A stretch of DNA of 64,000 nt from Nymphaea colorata (taxonomy: Eukaryota > Streptophyta > Magnoliopsida > Nymphaeales > Nymphaeaceae), in the NCBI RefSeq assembly GCF_008831285.2, contig NC_045147.1, positions 15,726,854 to 15,790,853 of the forward strand, in the 5' to 3' direction. A program made the translations under genes and the position numbers. Shown here piece by piece: positions 47,887 through 61,600 of this stretch; the first letter of the stretch is position 1, and the number at the start of each line of letters is the position of its first letter. The notes beneath the pieces were generated by a model. The model did no database searches, was not told the origin of the DNA, and saw only the letters and a program-made list of their open reading frames with translations.

Positions 47887-50800
47887 ATGGCGTCACTCTC
47901 GGGCCTCTCTTCCTCGTCAACGCTAACAGCGAAGAAAATCGTAAGCCGCTCCTCGCCCTCCATCCCTACCACCTTTGCCTCGCCCGCAAATCTTGCTGTT
48001 TCCGGGATTTCTCATTCTATTTCTTCTTCCCGGAGGTTGTTTCTCCGACCACTATCTGTCGCTCGCGACATCCCGGCCGAGCTGTCGAAGGGAGAGAGCC
48101 TCCAGAAGGGCAAGATGGAGGGCTTGCAGAAGGATCCCACCGATCTCTGGGATCGGTATTTGGAGTGGTTGTACCAGCACAAGGAGTTGGGGCTCCTACT
48201 GGACGTAAGCAGGATTGGTTTTAGCGATGATTTCGTGGAGAAGATGGAGCCCAGGTTCCAGAAGGCGTTTTTGGCGATGCAGGAGCTCGAAAAAGGTGCC
48301 ATCGCCAACCCGGACGAGAAACGGATGGTGGGTCACTATTGGTTGCGCAGCCCGCATTTGGCGCCCAACCCCTTTATCAGGAAACAGATTGGGGCGACCC
48401 TCGACGCCATCTGCAAGTTTGCCGATGACGTGATCGGTGGTAAGGTAAACGCTGCCTTCCATCTTCTTCCTTTTGTCCATCTTTTTCGGTTTGAAGCTTG
48501 CCCAAACACGACACTGGTTTCTTGTGACAACTATCATTGAAATGATAAAAAAAATATGCTGGTGGATCAATGTGACCTTTCGTGACGAGACTTTGGTTCT
48601 GATTGAAATTCGTGACACTGTGCATGATAAAAATGAAAAATGAGCACCGGGGGTTAAGGTCTTATTAACTTTTTCTTAATCTCTCGGTTGAGACTCTTGA
48701 ATCAAAATTAGGCCATGTAACTCAGGCAAAGTGATTGCTTCTGTTCTAGTTGGAATTGGAATTGAAGTTCTAAAATGTCCATATTCGGCAGCTAGGCTTC
48801 TTAGAATATGCCTAATCATGGTTTTGATGCTACAGAGAGTTTATGACCAAACATTTAAGCTATCTGGAAATACTCATTCTGACTGGGTCTCTTTTATGAG
48901 ACTTTGTAATTGCTCTTTGAGCTGCATCACTTTGCATCTTGAGTGAGCAGCATAAGATTTTTTGCGAGTTGTCTTGAGACCAACGATTTCTTTGTGAACT
49001 GACTCTGTCAAAGAGGAAATAATCCAGCTCAATAAGAGCTGATCTTGCCTAATCCAAGTGATATACTTCGGGTTCACGGGTTTTGGTTCTCTATCAGCTG
49101 AAGATAAATCTGGAGTACACATATTGGTTCCTTCAGTGAAACCATAGAGATTACAGCAGAAAAGTACATGAGTAAGTTGAGACTCCCACACCAGACAATT
49201 ATCTGGTGTTAATTTCAGTTTAAAAGTTTCTTAAGTTTGAGAAGGCTTGAATTTTAGCTGATCAGCTGTGCAGTTACGGAACTTGATCCTGTCATGCTTG
49301 ATGAGTTAGAGCTTGAGTTGGCCACGGACACCTTGCTGTGCCCCTCCAATAATAACAGCAACAACGACATAGAACTAAGATCACTGATTATCAAATATGA
49401 TTAAAGTGCTCTGCTACCATGTTAAATAATGCAAAGAAAAACAATTCACACATTTAACATGGTTCAGGAATCATCCCTACGTCCCTGATCCCACACACAT
49501 CAATCTGCAGTGGGAGATTCCATTTATAATACTCACATTACATGAGAAAAAGAAAGGAGATAATCTGTTCTGTTGATTTATGGGGAATTTATAGTTAGAA
49601 AAAATCTGGCGTCTTTCCTTCATTTGTCTTGATGGCAGATTGTTGCTTCCTTTTGTCATCATCTCCTTCATTATCTTGATCATTGCAGAGCCGTCCTTTT
49701 TCTATTAGACAAGGACAATCTTGGCAACTCATCATTTATATAGATGGTGTTGGCTTCCTTAGCATTACCTGATTCTGTCTAATAGTACATACATAAGTCT
49801 ATGTATTATTTATGTGTTTATGTATGTCGACATATATTTTTCTCCAAATAGTGCTTCTTGGACTAGCAGCAGCCTTAGCTTGCTTCTTTGCTGTTCATGT
49901 TTTTATGGTCCATGCTGTTAAAAAAATTGCTGATGCAGTGTACCTAGTGCATGCATGGACTCTTACCTTTGAATACCATAATCTCTTTCTTTCCCTCTCT
50001 CTTTCTGTCTCTCTCTCTCTCTCTCTGTGCATGATAATTAGCTACAGCCTGTCTTTTTGTTGCTGGTGCCAGGTTTTCCGTCATACTTAGCCAAGTGATC
50101 TAAGTAGTAAGCATGATGTTATCATAGTTTTCCTTTTCGGCTTGGTTCTTCATTGATTCAAAACTATCTTGACATGAAAATGTTCCACTTGTTTTTGTCT
50201 ATGAATGAATTGTTTCATTTTCTGAATTGGCTTTTTTTTCCTGGTCAGTTGGTATGTTGCTTGCGTTTCTAAATGTAAAATTTCAACAGATAACAACACC
50301 ATCAGGTGGTCGCTTTACCCATATTCTCTCTGTGGGTATCGGAGGATCAGCTCTGGGGCCACAATTTGTTGCAGAAGCATTAGCACCCGACAATCCTCCT
50401 TTGAAGGTATGGTGTTGAAATTTTGAGATTGAACTTGCCCTTTTGTGTTTGTTATCTGTTCCTTATAGTTAGGGCTTAGGACATGCATATATCTTTGCAA
50501 ATAAGGAACAAATTCCTGAAAGGTGAAATTCATTACAAAGTGATTCTCTTGCAGCCATAGTTGGCTAACCAATGAAATGGACTATGGTTGGCTGAATATT
50601 GAGTCACAGGTCAGTGAGTTGAGTTGGCGACTCATCTAGATTAAGACATAAATCTTTAATGCACTTTTACTTCAAAATGATAACAATGTTGAACATGTCT
50701 ATAAAATATCAAGTAAATAGAATTAAATTATAGTTTATGAGTGCAACTACAAATAATGAAACCTAATAAACAACACATTATAATAATTTATTTCTAATAA

Positions 50801-53800
50801 ACAACTATAATTTATTTTTTAGAGCATAGTGTAATTAATTAGAATCTGTGTTGAAAGAAACAGTCAAGAATAGGGCGATCCTGAGCCGATTCAGCTGATG
50901 CAGAACCAATTCTCTGGGTGAGTCAGTACTTGACTCAATGTTATCCATATCGTACGATACATATCGTATAGGTCGAAGAAACCTATATGATACGCGTTCG
51001 ATATGCGATACGCGTGCGTATTGTACATGTATCGCCCGTATCGTGCGATACGGGGGCCGTATCGTACGATACGGGCGATACACCCCCGTATCATACGATA
51101 CGGGAGAAAACACAAAATTCTTTATTTTTTCAAAGTTTAAAACTTTAAACACTCCTCCCTCTCTCTCTTCTTGTATTTAAAGACTCCAATAGACGTAGGA
51201 GGGAGATATTTTGCCCATTTTCATAAAAAATAACCAAGGATTCATCAATTTGGGAAATATTATCGTTGAATCATGAAAGATGATAACTATATGTTTTGAA
51301 CTTATAAAATTGTGATGTAATCTAAGTCCTAAAACTCCAAGTCCTAAGACTCTAAGTCCTAAGATTCTATAAAATTTTCAAGTTTAAAATTGTGATGGAT
51401 GCTTATATGTTATTCTTGAAGATTTGATTTCTTATTTTTGAATGTGTCGTTGATACACATGAATGTTCCTTATGTATGATGATCTTTTTTATATTTGAAT
51501 ACATTTTTCTTGATTTCTGATTTTTTGTTCATTTTTTCAGATTTTTAATGATTTTCTCTATTTTTTCTGATTTTAAAATATTTTTTAAAATTAAAAAAAT
51601 AATTTTACGATGCGCTACGCTACATTTGCGATACGTTACGATATGGCATATAGGTCGGCTCGACCGATACGCGATACGCTACGCCTTTTATAACATTGAC
51701 TTGACTTGTGACCCAGTTCTATGGCAATCCGGGTTGTCTTGAATAATTCCTGTCAAATTGCCGGGTTTGCCGACTATGCTGATAGCTTCTGGATTAACAA
51801 GACTGGTAGGAACTGATGCTGTTAGATCAATGTGATAAACTGGATTCGTTTAATTTTTTTAGGATTTGTATATCTCTTGTTGAATACAATATGTGTATAT
51901 GTGTGTGTATCTGTTGTCTACATTTCTCTGCTCTTCTTTGGTGAAATGATCTATGCCTTCCTTTTTTAAATCTAAAACAGCATTTTGCTGCTTGGTTTAG
52001 TGGTACTTGTGACAGAAACGTACTACCTTGTGATTCAGTCAATTGATTCAGTTACTTGTTTGTCTTCTTTTTTCTGCCTCCTATCCCTGACTACATATTT
52101 GCTGTATATCAAGCTATCTCTTCACACACAAGTTTTTGGATCTATGTAGCTCTATCAGAGTTGAACTCAGGCTAGCTGATTGGCTGGAATGAACATTGTG
52201 TCTGTCACACACAGTCACCAACACCTCCAAATCTTTGGAAATAACCCAATATTATCCTTGTTTTAGCATCATTTAGTAGTGTCTGCTAAAAAATTCGATG
52301 TTTTTTAAATTATTTTTGCAATTTTTGGAAAAAATATTTTTATATATTTTATATATTTTCTATCATGTTGTTCTTTTATATTTGAAAAGGGTTTCTTTAT
52401 TAATTCTACAAAAATTTAGAGGAAACCTATTATTTCATAGTTTTTATCCTACTCCTTTTGCCTTCGAATTTTTAGGAATTTTGAGATCTTTTTGTTTCAA
52501 AAGGCACATCTTGAAAACAAGGCCTTGTTGAGAATTCCAGGGAACAATATTGGGTACTGTGATCGTTTATAAAAGTGTGAACATTTTTCACAACCTAAGA
52601 AGATAATGTAATGATAATCATCCTTCTGAAACTTTTCTACCGAAAAGTTTTTATTGGTTTGATGTGGTATGTACTTTTTCACACATTGTGAGGCATGTTT
52701 CTCTTTTTGAAAACCGTATGAAGATTTTTTCATGGGAAATTCTTTGCACTTATGAGTATAAGTATAACCATCTAAATTATTGTATCTGTTTGGGTTTACG
52801 ACATTGTTTTCAGTATAAAATATTTCTTCCTGTTAATCGCTCACATTTGTCTAAATCAAGCAATAATTTGGAAAATAATTCCAACTATGAATTTCATGGA
52901 TGTGCACCAAAAGCTGATGGGATGTGTGCTTTCCTGCATTGGCTGTACTTGCCAACTATGGAAAATGAATGTATATCAGTGAAGGGGAGGAGTTGCTATG
53001 AAGAGGAGGTGGAGGTGCATGGAAAAATTGTTACAGAGTGCTTCATGTCATACAAAGGGCTGGAAAAAGCATAGCTTTTTTTTTTGGAACTGGAATAGAC
53101 AAAATTTGTGTTTCACACATCTGATAGGATATCCAACTTCCCCCAATGACACATCTGTCCTTAGAATTTCAGAATTAAGATATCAGTCAGCCTTGACCTT
53201 ACCCTCAAGCAAGCTAATCCTTAGTCTGGTCTAAGCGGACAAGTTTTTTCATCATGTACACTTGCATGCTCATAACATCAGCTAAATCGATGTTGGTGTC
53301 GGTGTTTTTAGGATGACAGGACGCTGGTCCACCTTAACCACATCTCATTTGGTGTCATTTTTATGGTAGGTCTATTGGTAGAGCTCACGTTTGTCTTTCT
53401 ATAAATGCTTGGAACATGCATAGCTGCTAAAATATAGGAATAACCTTGAGAGGACTTTTGACATTATTTCATTGTTTTCTTTCTTATGAAACTGCAATTT
53501 TTTATAATAATATGGTTATGGTGTTTGTAGCGTATAGCTATTTGAGCACCATAAACTCTTGCCTATTTTTGCTTGCCAGATCTGGCCACTCCCTTTAAGT
53601 GACAATGACATTTTCAGTTATTAGCCTTTACTTACACCCATTTTCTTTATACTGCTGCTTGTGGCAGATAAGATTCATTGACAATACAGATCCAGCTGGA
53701 ATTGATCATCAAATTGCACAACTTGGATCAGAATTAGCTTCTACTCTTGTAATCGTGATATCAAAGGTGTGTTGCCTCTTTTTTATCCTGAATTTACATA

Positions 53801-56800
53801 AAATATGTCTATTAATGTTGAAAAGCTAATAGATACCTTTTTATGCTCAGAGTGGTGGCACACCGGAAACTCGTAATGGTCTGTTGGAAGTACAAAAGGC
53901 TTTCCGTGAAGCTGGACTTGATTTTTCCAAACAGGTTTTGGTTCTCTGTTTCTTTTTCCCTTTTTTGACTTTTTTTTCCTTGAATCCTAATTGGTTTAAA
54001 ATTTAAATTTTCTTATATACTGGCGTAATCAAGCTTCCTATGCTAAATTTATGAAATTGGACGTTTCCTGTTATAATTTAACTAAATAGAAATTGATGAA
54101 ATTTTCCTTTTGTAACTTATTCTTAAAGTTTGATGGTGTTGCTGTTAATCTCTTAGTGAAGTTGCTTAGCTTGCCAGTTTTTGGCCGTCTTATCTTTTTA
54201 CCTGCAACTATTGTTGTACCAGTTACCACTTTCTTATAATGCAAAAGGAAAGGCTTAGTAAAAGGAGCAACATATGTTTCTCTGAATACAAACATGAAGG
54301 GTTATTGTCATCTGGTAGGATTGCCTTAAAACTGGTCCCCTTTTCAAGCATGCATTTGGTAAAAATTGAGGTTTATAACTTTATTCACATTTCAAATAAA
54401 TCAATAGAGGCTATATTCACCCATTTTCCTCTATTTTATGTACAAAACTAGTTCATTGCTATGCAAGCTCTGGGGTGGAAAAGGGAGGAGATACTTCTCG
54501 ATTTCAACACATTGATTTCATTCAATGTGTCTTAACTCATTTACATGTCCTTATACCTGGTATTCAATGAGCAGTTGGACAAATTAACGAGCTTATTACA
54601 TTATAGGTTAGATATTTTCTTTCCACACTAAAATGCAACTTCCATAAAGCATGAGTAGCCTAAGTCATCTGTAAGTTGACCAATATGTTTTTTAGCGTGC
54701 AGGTTGAGAAATTCAACATGTTAGCCAATGTAATGGGGTTGCTTGCTGAGATGCAGAAGTATATTATTTTCCATTTCTAAAAGAACATCTTTACATCAAA
54801 GTCCTTGTTCTTGATGAGCTTTTACAAAAGGTCAAAGAGTTATTGCATTAGAGCTCAAAACATTAGTCTTGTTAGTGGTTGTGTTTGTGATTCAACACAG
54901 CTGCATATTTATTTGCAAAATTGATGATTAATATTGCTAAATTTCCATTCATTTCTTTTCCCTGGATGTGATTTTGCTTTTAACTGATGTTCAAAATATG
55001 CTTTTTTTTTTGGCAGGGGGTTGCTGTTACACAAGAAAATTCTTTGTTAGACAACACGGCAAGAATTGAGGGATGGGTGGCAAGGTTTCCAATGTTTGAT
55101 TGGGTGGGAGGAAGGACCTCCGAAATGTCTGCTGTTGGTTTACTTCCTGCTGCTTTGCAGGCAAGCTCCTCTCATGCTCTAAACTTTGTAATTCCCTATG
55201 GGCATTTAATAATCCAGTTTATTGATGTTCAGGGAATCAACATTAAAGAAATGCTTGTTGGTGCAGCAATGATGGATGAGGCAACTCGGAATACTGTTGT
55301 AAGTTTCTATAAATAATGATCTTCACTATCTTTTCTCATCGGCTCTTTGTGATGCTTATGGATTGCTACTATTTTGTTTTCTGAAAAGTCGATTATTTGC
55401 ATGTGGAAGTGAGTCTTTTATAGTTGTTGTTCAGTTATCAATTCATTTTATTGAATTTTTATATTTTCACAGGTGAAGAATAACCCTGCTGCCTTGTTAG
55501 CTCTGTGCTGGTATTGGGCTTCAGATGGAGTTGGAACCAAGGTTTTTAACTCTGCTTCCTGTTTTTTGTTTACATTATTTATTCCGTTTTCTATTATCTT
55601 ATTTATTATTGTGTGTTTTTTCTATCTGACTTTCATTAGGATATGGTTGTACTCCCATACAAGGATAGCCTCCTCCTTTTCAGTAGATACCTGCAACAGC
55701 TTGTCATGGAATCCCTCGGAAAGGAGCTTGACCTGGATGGCAATCAGGTTTGTCTAAGTGACCTGCCTAAAAGTTCATATTACGCTTAATCTTTTTCTAT
55801 TTAATGTAATGCACAAGCAATTAGAGCAGTGGTTTAGAAATAAAGAAAAAATCACATTTAAGGTTAGCTGCACTATTAGCTGTAAGATTTATGAAGAAAT
55901 GAAGTTTATTTTTGGAGACAATACAAAGCTTCTCATGTAGCAGCAGCCAATTGTTAAGATTTTTCATTTTCCCCCATGGATTAGTATCTGATCATGCAAT
56001 TGTTTTTCTAATCTCTGAGGATCATTGTCTTCTCAGACAAGCTTCATCTTTATTAATGGAACTGATATTGTATGTTATGTTACTTAGTTTTTCCCATTGA
56101 ATTCTCTTTTCTAGATGCCAAATTAAACTATAGAAAAACCTGCAGTTGTCTACCATCATGCAGAGTTCAAATACCCTGTTTTTCAGTATGTTTTCCAAAT
56201 CAGTTCTACTGCTAGGTGCCACAAAATTGACAGAATTATTTTCCTATGTGAAAGCCTCCCTTTGCATAAATTCCACTTCTCAACATGGAGAAATATTATC
56301 TGAACTTTTACATTTTTTGCTGCATGTTAAAATAACAAAAGACATGTCATTGGCCTCTCCAATATGAACAGTGTAACAGGTAGTGTTTTTCCTTCACAGG
56401 TCAATCAGGGTCTTACTGTTTATGGAAACAAAGGGAGCACTGATCAACATGCGTAAGTTCTATGTTGTTTTTGGACCTTAAGGTTGTACTGATCTTCAAA
56501 TATAATAAATAATGGCTTATTTCATTTTCTCTTCTTTGTTATTTACAGCTATATTCAACAGCTGAGAGAGGGAGTACACAACTTTTTTGTTACATTTATT
56601 GAAGTTTTGCGTGACAGGCCACCTGGCCACGACTGGGAGCTTGAGCCTGGCGTAACATGTGGTGATTATCTCTTTGGCATGTTACAGGTCTGTGTTGGTT
56701 TTGCTTACTATTGCATCTGAATGAGTACCGATGTGAAATGCAGCATGGCAGCTGTAACAACCATGTCTGATGTACTAGGCCAGTTGCATGCATTGTTTCT

Positions 56801-58446
56801 GTATCCTCTAGAAATGCTGATTAATGTGCACATACTTATTCTCTTTTATGTTCTGCTGATGTTACATAATCGATTTATTATGTTGTTGTTTTTCATCCAT
56901 GACCTTTCTGTTTACTTTTGCATGATTAATTGTTCAGGGAACACGGTCAGCCCTTTATGCAAATAACCGTGAATCCATAACAGTCACTGTTCAAGAGGTA
57001 ACTCCTAGATCAGTTGGAGCGCTGATAGCACTTTATGAGCGTGCTGTTGGAATATATGCATCCCTGGTTAACATCAATGCTTACCATCAGCCTGGTAAGT
57101 TTGCTTTATGTCTTCTCTTGTTCATCAGCTACAAAGTAGGCAAGCCTGTTAAAGATGTTGCGGTGCTCGATGATATGCTCAGCTACTTGCTTTTCCTGAT
57201 TCGTGTTATTCTACACCAGGTGTGGAGGCTGGGAAGAAGGCAGCAGGGGAAGTGTTAGCTCTTCAGAAAAGGGTTCTTGCTGTTCTAAGCGAGGCCAGGT
57301 AACAACATTTATGAGTTCAACAACTTCATGATACTGATCCAGAAAGTGGAGCTTTGCATCTTTTCACTGATGGTGTTTCCTCTTTTTAACAACCATTAAT
57401 TTCACATTGTGGTCTACTTTTAATATTAAAAGAAATCATGCAGGTGTGTCTTCTTAGGGTCAGATTTCACTAACAAAATTACATTGAATTTTTTGAAAAG
57501 CGTACTGATGTGGCCAGGAGTTCCTTGTTACTGGAAATAACAGGAGTAGGATTTGTATACATATGCATGCACTGAAGTTAAGAAGGATGACAGGGCCCAA
57601 CACAGAAGTTTGATGCATACCATTAAGATTTTGTTCAAGTAGGATAGCTGAACTTTGATCCGTTTATGCTGATTTTGTAGAGCAAGGAGCATCTAACTAG
57701 TAGTCAGTTTCTGATGCTCAATGAAACCTTTCATCTAATCTGAGTTCAAACACAACAAATATCCGGTCCAGTTTGAGCAGTACTTTATCAGTCAGTCGTT
57801 TTGGTATATTTGATCTGGATCTGATATTGCTTTTATTTCCGAATTTAATTTTTGCTTTAGATCTTGTGAGACCTAGTCAAAACTGAAGCCTACTGTTTGC
57901 ATCCTTTTATTCCTTGTAGCGGTATATACATATTTACAGATAGTTTATTGTCAATGGCATTAAGGGAGACAGATAATAGCAAAATTTTTAAGGACTCAAA
58001 CTATGTCTAGTTGTTTGCACTTGAAGCCACATAATGGCTGTGATGACCTTGCGAGTCTGCAATTACTTGCTGCTGATGAACTGATGTAAGTTGCAAGTTC
58101 CCAAGTATCCGCTGTTGATAAACTAAGTTTTTCCCCTCCTCTTTGTTATGTTTCGCTAGCTGCAAAGAACCTGTTGAGCCATTAACATTGGATGAAATTG
58201 CTGATCGTTGCCATGCTCCAGACGAGGTATGGTTAATACATACTCTCTTTTTTATGCTTGCACTAATTTTGCATATTTATCACATGAATCATCTGCCTGC
58301 CTCTCTTGCAGATTGAAATGATATACAAGATTATTGCACATATGGCAGCAAATGACCGTGCAATTATAGCAGAAGGCAGCTGTGGTTCACCGCGAAGCAT
58401 CAAAGTGTTTCTTGGAGAGTGCAACGTTGATGATCTTTTTGCGTGA
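47887..58446 (+). CDS. PGI1: Glucose-6-phosphate isomerase 1, chloroplastic
   Basis: Coding exons: 47887-48444, 50290-50406, 53668-53766, 53851-53934, 55017-55160, 55233-55298, 55473-55541, 55640-55747, 56400-56452, 56549-56687, 56938-57094, 57220-57298, 58160-58226, 58312-58446. They total 1875 nt (624 aa); Arabidopsis PGI1 is about 613. The enzyme interconverts fructose-6-phosphate and glucose-6-phosphate in the plastid stroma, feeding starch synthesis. The first ~60 residues ([11 protein letters not shown]...) are a Ser/Thr-rich transit peptide. The sugar-phosphate site is at [13 protein letters not shown] and [12 protein letters not shown]. Active-site residues by analogy with animal PGI are R319 (WVGGRTS), E403, H432 (STDQH) and K537 (QPGVEAGK). 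I start at 47887, not the in-frame ATG at 47866, because it gives the canonical MASLSG start in context caaccaATGGCG. Intron 5 is GC-AG. Intron 2 carries a hAT-like insertion. Confidence 0.96.
48445..50289 (+). other. PGI1 intron 1 (1.85 kb)
   Basis: A phase-0 GT-AG intron after codon 186 (donor aag|gtaaac, acceptor tttcaacag). It holds a CT run near 49990-50028. Open frames within it on both strands are spurious. Confidence 0.7.
50936..51698. mobile_element. hAT-like non-autonomous element (763 bp) with exact 8-bp duplication, in PGI1 intron 2
   Basis: The 8-bp acttgact at 50928-50935 recurs exactly at 51699-51706. The element starts caatgttatcc and, read inward from the right, caatgttataaaaggcg, sharing a 9-bp perfect terminal inverted repeat. 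Just inside each end are dense cgatacg motifs, including the palindromes cgtatcgtacgatacg (about 51058-51073) and cgtatcatacgatacg. The interior also has three 15-bp tandem units (aagtcctaagactct type) at 51324-51368. No transposase is present. The flanks (gagtcag... and ...gacccagttc) look like an older repeat into which it inserted. Confidence 0.8.
55161..55232 (+). other. PGI1 intron 5: 72-nt GC-AG intron, in frame and stop-free
   Basis: Exon 5 ends ...TTG CAG and is followed by gcaagc, not gt. The acceptor is gatgttcag and exon 6 opens with GGA ATC AAC. CAG|GCAAG is the classic GC donor context. The intron has 24 codons and no stop in the PGI1 frame, so an unspliced transcript would still encode a full-length enzyme with a 24-residue insertion between Q334 and G335. 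Confidence 0.85.
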
Positions 58447-58688
58447 GCTTCATCAAAATCTTGTGCCTTCAGATTCTGTAGGACTTCAGCTATGGGGAAT
58501 AAGTGTAGTGTCTCCATGGTTTCTTTCTGGAACGGCTGATAGGTTGCGATTACGTTGTACATCAAATTGTGTAAGAGGCTTATTTGTTGTTTTTCCCCCA
58601 ATACACTTGTTCAATATGGGCTTGATATTGAAGGAAAAAGGAATCTGAGGCATCATTTTAGATGTTCCCATGTTAACTTGAATTGGTG

Positions 58689-58694
58689 AATAAA
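58689..58694 (+). terminator. Candidate polyadenylation signal of PGI1
   Basis: An exact aataaa lies about 243 nt after the stop codon, downstream of a T-rich 3' sequence and followed by a T-rich stretch (ttcttttttgtc). The distance is normal for a plant 3' untranslated region. Plant signals are loose, so other sites could be used. Confidence 0.4.
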
Positions 58695-61600
58695 GAAAGT
58701 GGTTCTAATTTTATGCTTCTTTTTTGTCATGGTTAGCACCGTGTTATATATTGGGATTTGAATGGTTCAAACTTTATCCAGTGTCTGGTTAGTGTCTGAA
58801 CACGGTAGTTGGATTCAATATAAGATTTTGATCTCGATGGCATTGAATTTGAATTCAATGTCTGATTTTATTACTGAATGAGAAATGTATTTGATCCTCG
58901 CAGTCTGAATTTGATGACATGTTAAAAATTGAATCTATTTCTCGTTTTATAATCCAAATCGAATCTCCCTCAAGTCTTGATTGCGCACTCTGATGTCAGT
59001 ATGATCATTGATACCCCCAACTATTGTGAGCTACCGCAATTGATCCCTTTACCCCGCCACCGTAACTAATGGTGCTGTGCTGGTTTTGTTGCTTTGAATG
59101 ATTTCATCAGCGATGGTATTAGCTTTTGGGCTTTTACCATCTCATTCATTTTACTCGGAATTCGGAAACCTTGGGCGGCTTGGCCATGTCTTAGTTACGA
59201 GGACTTCGAATATTTAGGCGCTATCTAGTAGGACCCTCTCTCTCTCTCTCTGTTTTGCATGCATCACAGTCTCTTTGCCTAAATACTTTCTGCATACTAT
59301 TCTAAAAATTAAGCATGCTTCTGAAAGCTGATGCATGGTTCTTGAATCTAAAATCTTGAGATGTGTTTGTAATCTCTTGGAAAGAACGCAGATGCGCTTT
59401 TGTAAATTTGAGTTTCATCCGTTGAACGAAGGATGGCATCAGCATATTAACTGGTTAAACGTCATGCTTGCGTCCATCCGTGAGCCTCATTTGGCCAAAA
59501 CTGTTGGGGACTCCTCTCCTCAGTCAGACTTCACCGTCTTACAATAAAGTAATTTCATATATATTCATATAAAGATATATACAGAGAGAGGTTTATGCAT
59601 ATTAATACATATACGTAAGAATAAGCTTCTACTTGACTAGTAATGGATAAATCAAGTTGCCACCTACGTAGTAATATATAAAAAAAGATATAGAGAGAGG
59701 GCTTCATGATAGAGGTTGACCCATCTAAGGCTAAAGCGGTGACTAAAATACTTGCATTCATCAAGCTAGAAAGTTTACCTAAAATCTAAGCAATTACCCG
59801 CTCATTTCTAACCTCCTTTGCCAGGTGGCTTCTACCATTAGATTGGATAAGCAACAGGCAACAGATAAAGATGTTGGTAGGTAGTTCCAAGATAATTCCT
59901 CAACTAAATCCTATCAAGTATCAACTACCTCTTTGGACCACCGATGCTTATCAGAAGACTCACTCGCAATATGGTTTTTACTACGTTTCTTGGAATCCAT
60001 ACGCGCTAAAATTGGAATTGAGTGGTAACTGGATCATAGCAGAACATGAATTCCTGCTGCAACATAGATAGCAGAATATGAACCACTGGTACAAGTACTG
60101 ATGATCTACAGTGGAGCTACAGGAGAGGACTCAAGTCACTCGACTTTAGCAATTAGACATGGTAAATGGCAGGTGAAAAAAAAAGTGAAAGCTGAAATCC
60201 TACCACGAACACATGCAAAAATTACACCCCAGGGCTTAAGAATGTAGAACTCATATATTTTAAAAAACATAAGAACCCATTACAGATCATTTTGGAGCAG
60301 GAAGCCTGAGATGTTTGATATAGCTGTAAAATAAGTGCTCATGTAACATTATGAAAGTTCAAACGAAATTGCTCCAAGGGGTACAATGTGACCGACTAAC
60401 CGGTTGAGAGTCCGGTTGTCACTTCAATTCTTGTGGGTGTTATTCTTCTAGGATAATTGGGTGGCGCATGACACGAGTTCTAGTAAATATGGCAACTAAG
60501 AAGAATGTCGAAACATGAATCCTCCAATGTATAGAATACTGAACATATAACCTTAGAAGACAAGCCAGTGCTTGTTCACCTCGATCTGAGACCTAAGGTG
60601 ATTTGAGATCACTGAGATCCAATGATTTTAGGTCAGACCCGAGGTTTTGAGTGTATACCCAAGATGTCAAATTCTCATTTTTTAAGTAGTGGGGAAATCC
60701 AGCGGTTGTTTATCAGATAAGCATTAAATAGCCTCTTAAGATTTTTTAAAATTAAATAAAAGCAAGAAAAATCCTAAACTACATCCTCAAGGAGTAAGGA
60801 AACCTCTGAATGAACACGATGAGGTAAAAATGGCACGGTCAATTGTAGGGTAAAACACGTCACTTTTACTCTTTATTCTTGCGGAAAGGTGTACTTCAAA
60901 GTATCTTTGTTTTCTCTCCTTGAAGTAAAAGACCAACTCATGAAATGCTTAGTAAGGTGAGTCCTTAGGCATAAGATTTAAAGGCGTTGATAAATAAAGA
61001 GTGAAGCACATGAAGGGGTGAGCTTCCGTAGACCGAAAGCGAACTCGGTTTGATCCCGACGCGGACGATAAGGGGACGAATCCGGAGGTTCTGTTTGGAG
61101 ATGATCGCTGATTCGTACGCTTTGGCGTCACTCGCTTGGCCTGAGACGGGCGATGGTGGTGGTCTCCGCTTCTTCGTTTCCCACGCCCCTACGCCAGTGT
61201 CTATGGCAAACACGCGGATTTGATGTTGTCGGCTGACTGACCGCCTCGTCGGTATTGCGATCGATGACCGAGGGCTCCGCCTGTCCCCCCCCTCTGCGAG
61301 CTCGTGTCTTTAGGGTGATCACATGCTTGCTATGGTTGGTGCCAGGCTAACTGCTCTATTATTCTCTCTCCGTGACGGCGGTGGCGAATCTGGCAGGTGA
61401 GGGGAAGCGACTGTTGCAGCAGCATTGAAGGAATATATTTAGTGCCGAGAATCGGCTCTACAGAAAGGAAGTATCCAGAGGCGAGTAACAGGTTCTGATA
61501 GAGAGCAAAAAAGGAAGAAGACCCTTGTTGTCGAGAGGCATGCCTCCTTTGTTCCTCACGGCGCTGGAACACATTGATTCTAGATGAAGGTAATAGTCGA
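58695..61600. other. Intergenic between PGI1 and PEPKR2
   Basis: No gene was recognised. It contains a CT run near 59235-59251, AT-rich sequence, and a locally GC-richer stretch (about 61020-61420) on which several overlapping minus-strand frames open. None of these has a recognisable domain. Confidence 0.45.
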
